Assembly: GCF_010731695.1 (NCBI RefSeq)
Contig: NZ_AP022586.1
Coordinates: 4,960,001 to 5,024,000 of the forward strand
Origin: Mycolicibacterium litorale
GTDB lineage: Bacteria; Actinomycetota; Actinomycetes; Mycobacteriales; Mycobacteriaceae
Length of the DNA stretch: 64,000 bases
Reading direction: 5' to 3'
Position numbers and translations under genes: made by a program. A model generated the notes under the pieces. The model did not search any database. It saw nothing but the letters and a program-made list of their open reading frames with translations, and was not told the origin of the DNA. This document shows positions 62,518 through 64,000 of this stretch, piece by piece. The number at the start of each line of letters is the position of its first letter. Position 1 is the first letter of the stretch.

Positions 62518-63557
62518 GCGGATCGAGCGCGGAACTGACCGTCGGGCGCACCGTGGACTGGCGGTTCGCCGCCACCGTCGGCGCCAAACTGGCCCGACCC
62601 GGACCGCCCGCCACCGACTACACCCGCAACCAGGCCCTCGAACAGCTCGCCGCGGCCGCACGGGAGGCCGAGCTGCCGGTGCGCGAGGTCACCGGCCTCA
62701 ACGAAGGCAACGCCGTCACCGAGGCCCGCATCGTCGACCGCCCCGGATGGATCCGCGCCGCCGCGCAGTCGATGCGGGTGATGACCGGCGGCACCGACAA
62801 GCCGAGCGGTTTCGTGACCGGCCGTGTCACAGGGGCGCAGACCGGTGCGGTGCTGGCGTTCGTGTCATCCGGCATCCTCGGCCAGTACGACCCGTTCGCC
62901 GAGGGCGGCGGCGAACTGCTGCTGGTGTGGCCCAACGTCATCGCCGTCGAACGTCAGCTGCGGGTCTCGCCCTCCGACTTCCGGCTGTGGGTGTGCCTGC
63001 ACGAGGTCACCCACCGCGTGCAGTTCCGCGCCAACCCGTGGCTGGCCGACCACATGTCGTCGGCGCTCGCCGTGCTCACCAAGGACGGCGGCGACGACGT
63101 CACCGAGGTCGCCGCGCGACTGGCCGACCACGTCCGCAACCGGCATACCCAGACCGACCCCAACGCGAGCGGCGTGCTGGGCCTGATGCGCGCGGTGCAA
63201 GGCGAACCGCAACGGCGCGCACTCGACCAGCTGCTGGTCCTCGGCACGCTGCTCGAAGGGCACGCCGACCACGTGATGGACGCGGTCGGTCCGGCCGTCG
63301 TGCCGTCGGTCGCCACGATCCGGGCCCGGTTCAACCAACGACGTCAGCGCAGACAGCCGCCCGTCCAGCGCATCCTGCGCGCGCTGCTCGGCGTCGACGC
63401 CAAGATCAGCCAGTACACCCGCGGCAAAGCGTTCGTCGACCACGTCGTGTCCGAGGTCGGGATGCAACGGTTCAACACCATCTGGTCCGGGCCCGAAACC
63501 CTGCCGCTCCCAACAGAAGTCGACGAGCCGCAGCGATGGATCGACCGGGTGCTGTAG
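62514..63557 (+). CDS. Zinc-dependent metalloprotease family protein (Rv3626c-like)
   Basis: 347 residues, the DUF2342 / F420-biosynthesis-associated family of actinobacteria. It has a HExxH zincin motif at His163-His167 ([10 protein letters not shown]) and a second acidic segment [11 protein letters not shown] that could give the third ligand. Protease activity is predicted, not proven. ATG 62514 overlaps the dacB stop. It overlaps tilS by 22 bases at its 3' end. Confidence 0.9.
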   Translation: MSGSSAELTVGRTVDWRFAATVGAKLARPGPPATDYTRNQALEQLAAAAREAELPVREVTGLNEGNAVTEARIVDRPGWIRAAAQSMRVMTGGTDKPSGFVTGRVTGAQTGAVLAFVSSGILGQYDPFAEGGGELLLVWPNVIAVERQLRVSPSDFRLWVCLHEVTHRVQFRANPWLADHMSSALAVLTKDGGDDVTEVAARLADHVRNRHTQTDPNASGVLGLMRAVQGEPQRRALDQLLVLGTLLEGHADHVMDAVGPAVVPSVATIRARFNQRRQRRQPPVQRILRALLGVDAKISQYTRGKAFVDHVVSEVGMQRFNTIWSGPETLPLPTEVDEPQRWIDRVL

Positions 63558-64000
63558 CCGTGCTGCGCGCCGAGGTGGCCGGGTTCGCCCGCCGCCACAT
63601 GTCCGGACAACCGCGGTGGTGTGTGGCACTGTCCGGCGGAGCCGATTCGCTGGCGCTGACCGCGGTGGCCGCCGACATCCTGCCCACCACCGCGCTCATC
63701 GTGGACCACCGGCTGCAGCCCGGTTCGGCCGCCGTCGCCGAGACCGCGCGGGATCAGGCCGTGCGGCTGGGCTGCGTCGAGGCGCGGGTGCTCGCCGTCG
63801 ACGTCGGGTCCGCCGGCGGTCCGGAGGCCGCCGCCCGCACCGCCCGCTACCACGCGCTGCGCGCCGCCCGCGGGGACGCCCCGGTGCTGCTCGCCCACAC
63901 CCTCGACGACCAGGCCGAGACGGTCCTGCTCGGGCTCGGCCGGGGTTCGGGTCCACGGTCGATCGCGGGGATGCGGGTGTGCGACCCGCCGTGGTACCGG
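63536..64000 (+). CDS. tilS: tRNA(Ile)-lysidine synthase, 5' part (runs off the window)
   Basis: 155 codons are present. It starts [18 protein letters not shown], close to the start of M. tuberculosis Rv3625c, and has the PP-loop SGGADS at about residues 34-39, plus VDHRLQPGS and [19 protein letters not shown] motifs. It makes lysidine at C34 of tRNA-Ile2, using ATP and lysine. ATG 63536 lies inside the end of the metalloprotease gene. The C-terminal part is beyond the right edge. Confidence 0.95.
   Translation, partial: MDRPGAVAVLRAEVAGFARRHMSGQPRWCVALSGGADSLALTAVAADILPTTALIVDHRLQPGSAAVAETARDQAVRLGCVEARVLAVDVGSAGGPEAAARTARYHALRAARGDAPVLLAHTLDDQAETVLLGLGRGSGPRSIAGMRVCDPPWYR

Overview
The window looks like a fast-growing mycobacterium (Mycolicibacterium-type). 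Base composition is very GC-rich, GTG and TTG starts are common, genes overlap heavily, and the conserved backbone follows the M. tuberculosis Rv3661-Rv3625c order in inverted orientation. No database was searched; names rest on recognised motifs, remembered family sequences and gene order.

Region 1 (1-16.6 kb) is conserved backbone: a SerB-like HAD phosphatase, the 6C small RNA, ssd, a compact Tad pilus operon (tadA-tadB-tadC-Flp-TadE-like plus an Rv3654c-like protein), an Rv3651-like sensor protein, a DExH helicase, the cold-shock gene cspA with its terminator, an Rv3647c-like gene, topA, a membrane adenylate cyclase, a DNA polymerase III delta'-like gene and tRNA-Thr(CGT).

Region 2 (16.6-25.6 kb) is an accessory hotspot between tRNA-Thr and the Rv3635-like gene. 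It holds a dehalogenase/epoxide-hydrolase-like enzyme with an AhpD/CMD-fold partner; a lower-GC three-gene cassette with a type VII EspA/EspE-like effector, a lipoprotein resembling the effector's C-terminus and an orphan; and a TetR-controlled stress/envelope module of six small genes lying between two 80-bp direct repeats of the Rv3635-like gene's 3' end.

Region 3 (25.6-35 kb, minus strand) is one tightly overlapped operon: a Pls/PosA-type single-module peptide synthetase, an M1 metallopeptidase, a polytopic flippase-like protein, galE and a GT-C-like membrane protein. A peptide synthetase of this type beside an M1 peptidase recalls the Streptomyces poly-lysine synthetase/degradase pair. 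Divergent from it, terC is preceded by a yybP-ykoY-type (Mn2+) riboswitch whose switching helix covers the ribosome binding site.

Region 4 (36.2-55.7 kb) is catabolic. One locus encodes a complete glucarate route to 2-oxoglutarate (glucarate dehydratase-like enzyme, 5-dehydro-4-deoxyglucarate dehydratase, 2-oxoglutarate semialdehyde dehydrogenase) with a LysR regulator. A second locus has a Dpp/Opp-type ABC transporter (one permease frameshifted), a TSUP permease, an IclR regulator, an E. coli-type GudD and a 2-hydroxyacid dehydrogenase. Between them lie an FAD monooxygenase, a TetR regulator with two clear operator palindromes, a carotenoid-cleavage-type dioxygenase and another 2-hydroxyacid dehydrogenase.

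Region 5 (55.7-64 kb) has a YhgE/Pip membrane protein with a degenerate ABC ATPase, a membrane metallophosphoesterase, a truncated allantoicase remnant next to an unusual OHCU decarboxylase-like gene, and the conserved block ppa, dacB, Rv3626c-like metalloprotease and tilS, which runs off the right edge.
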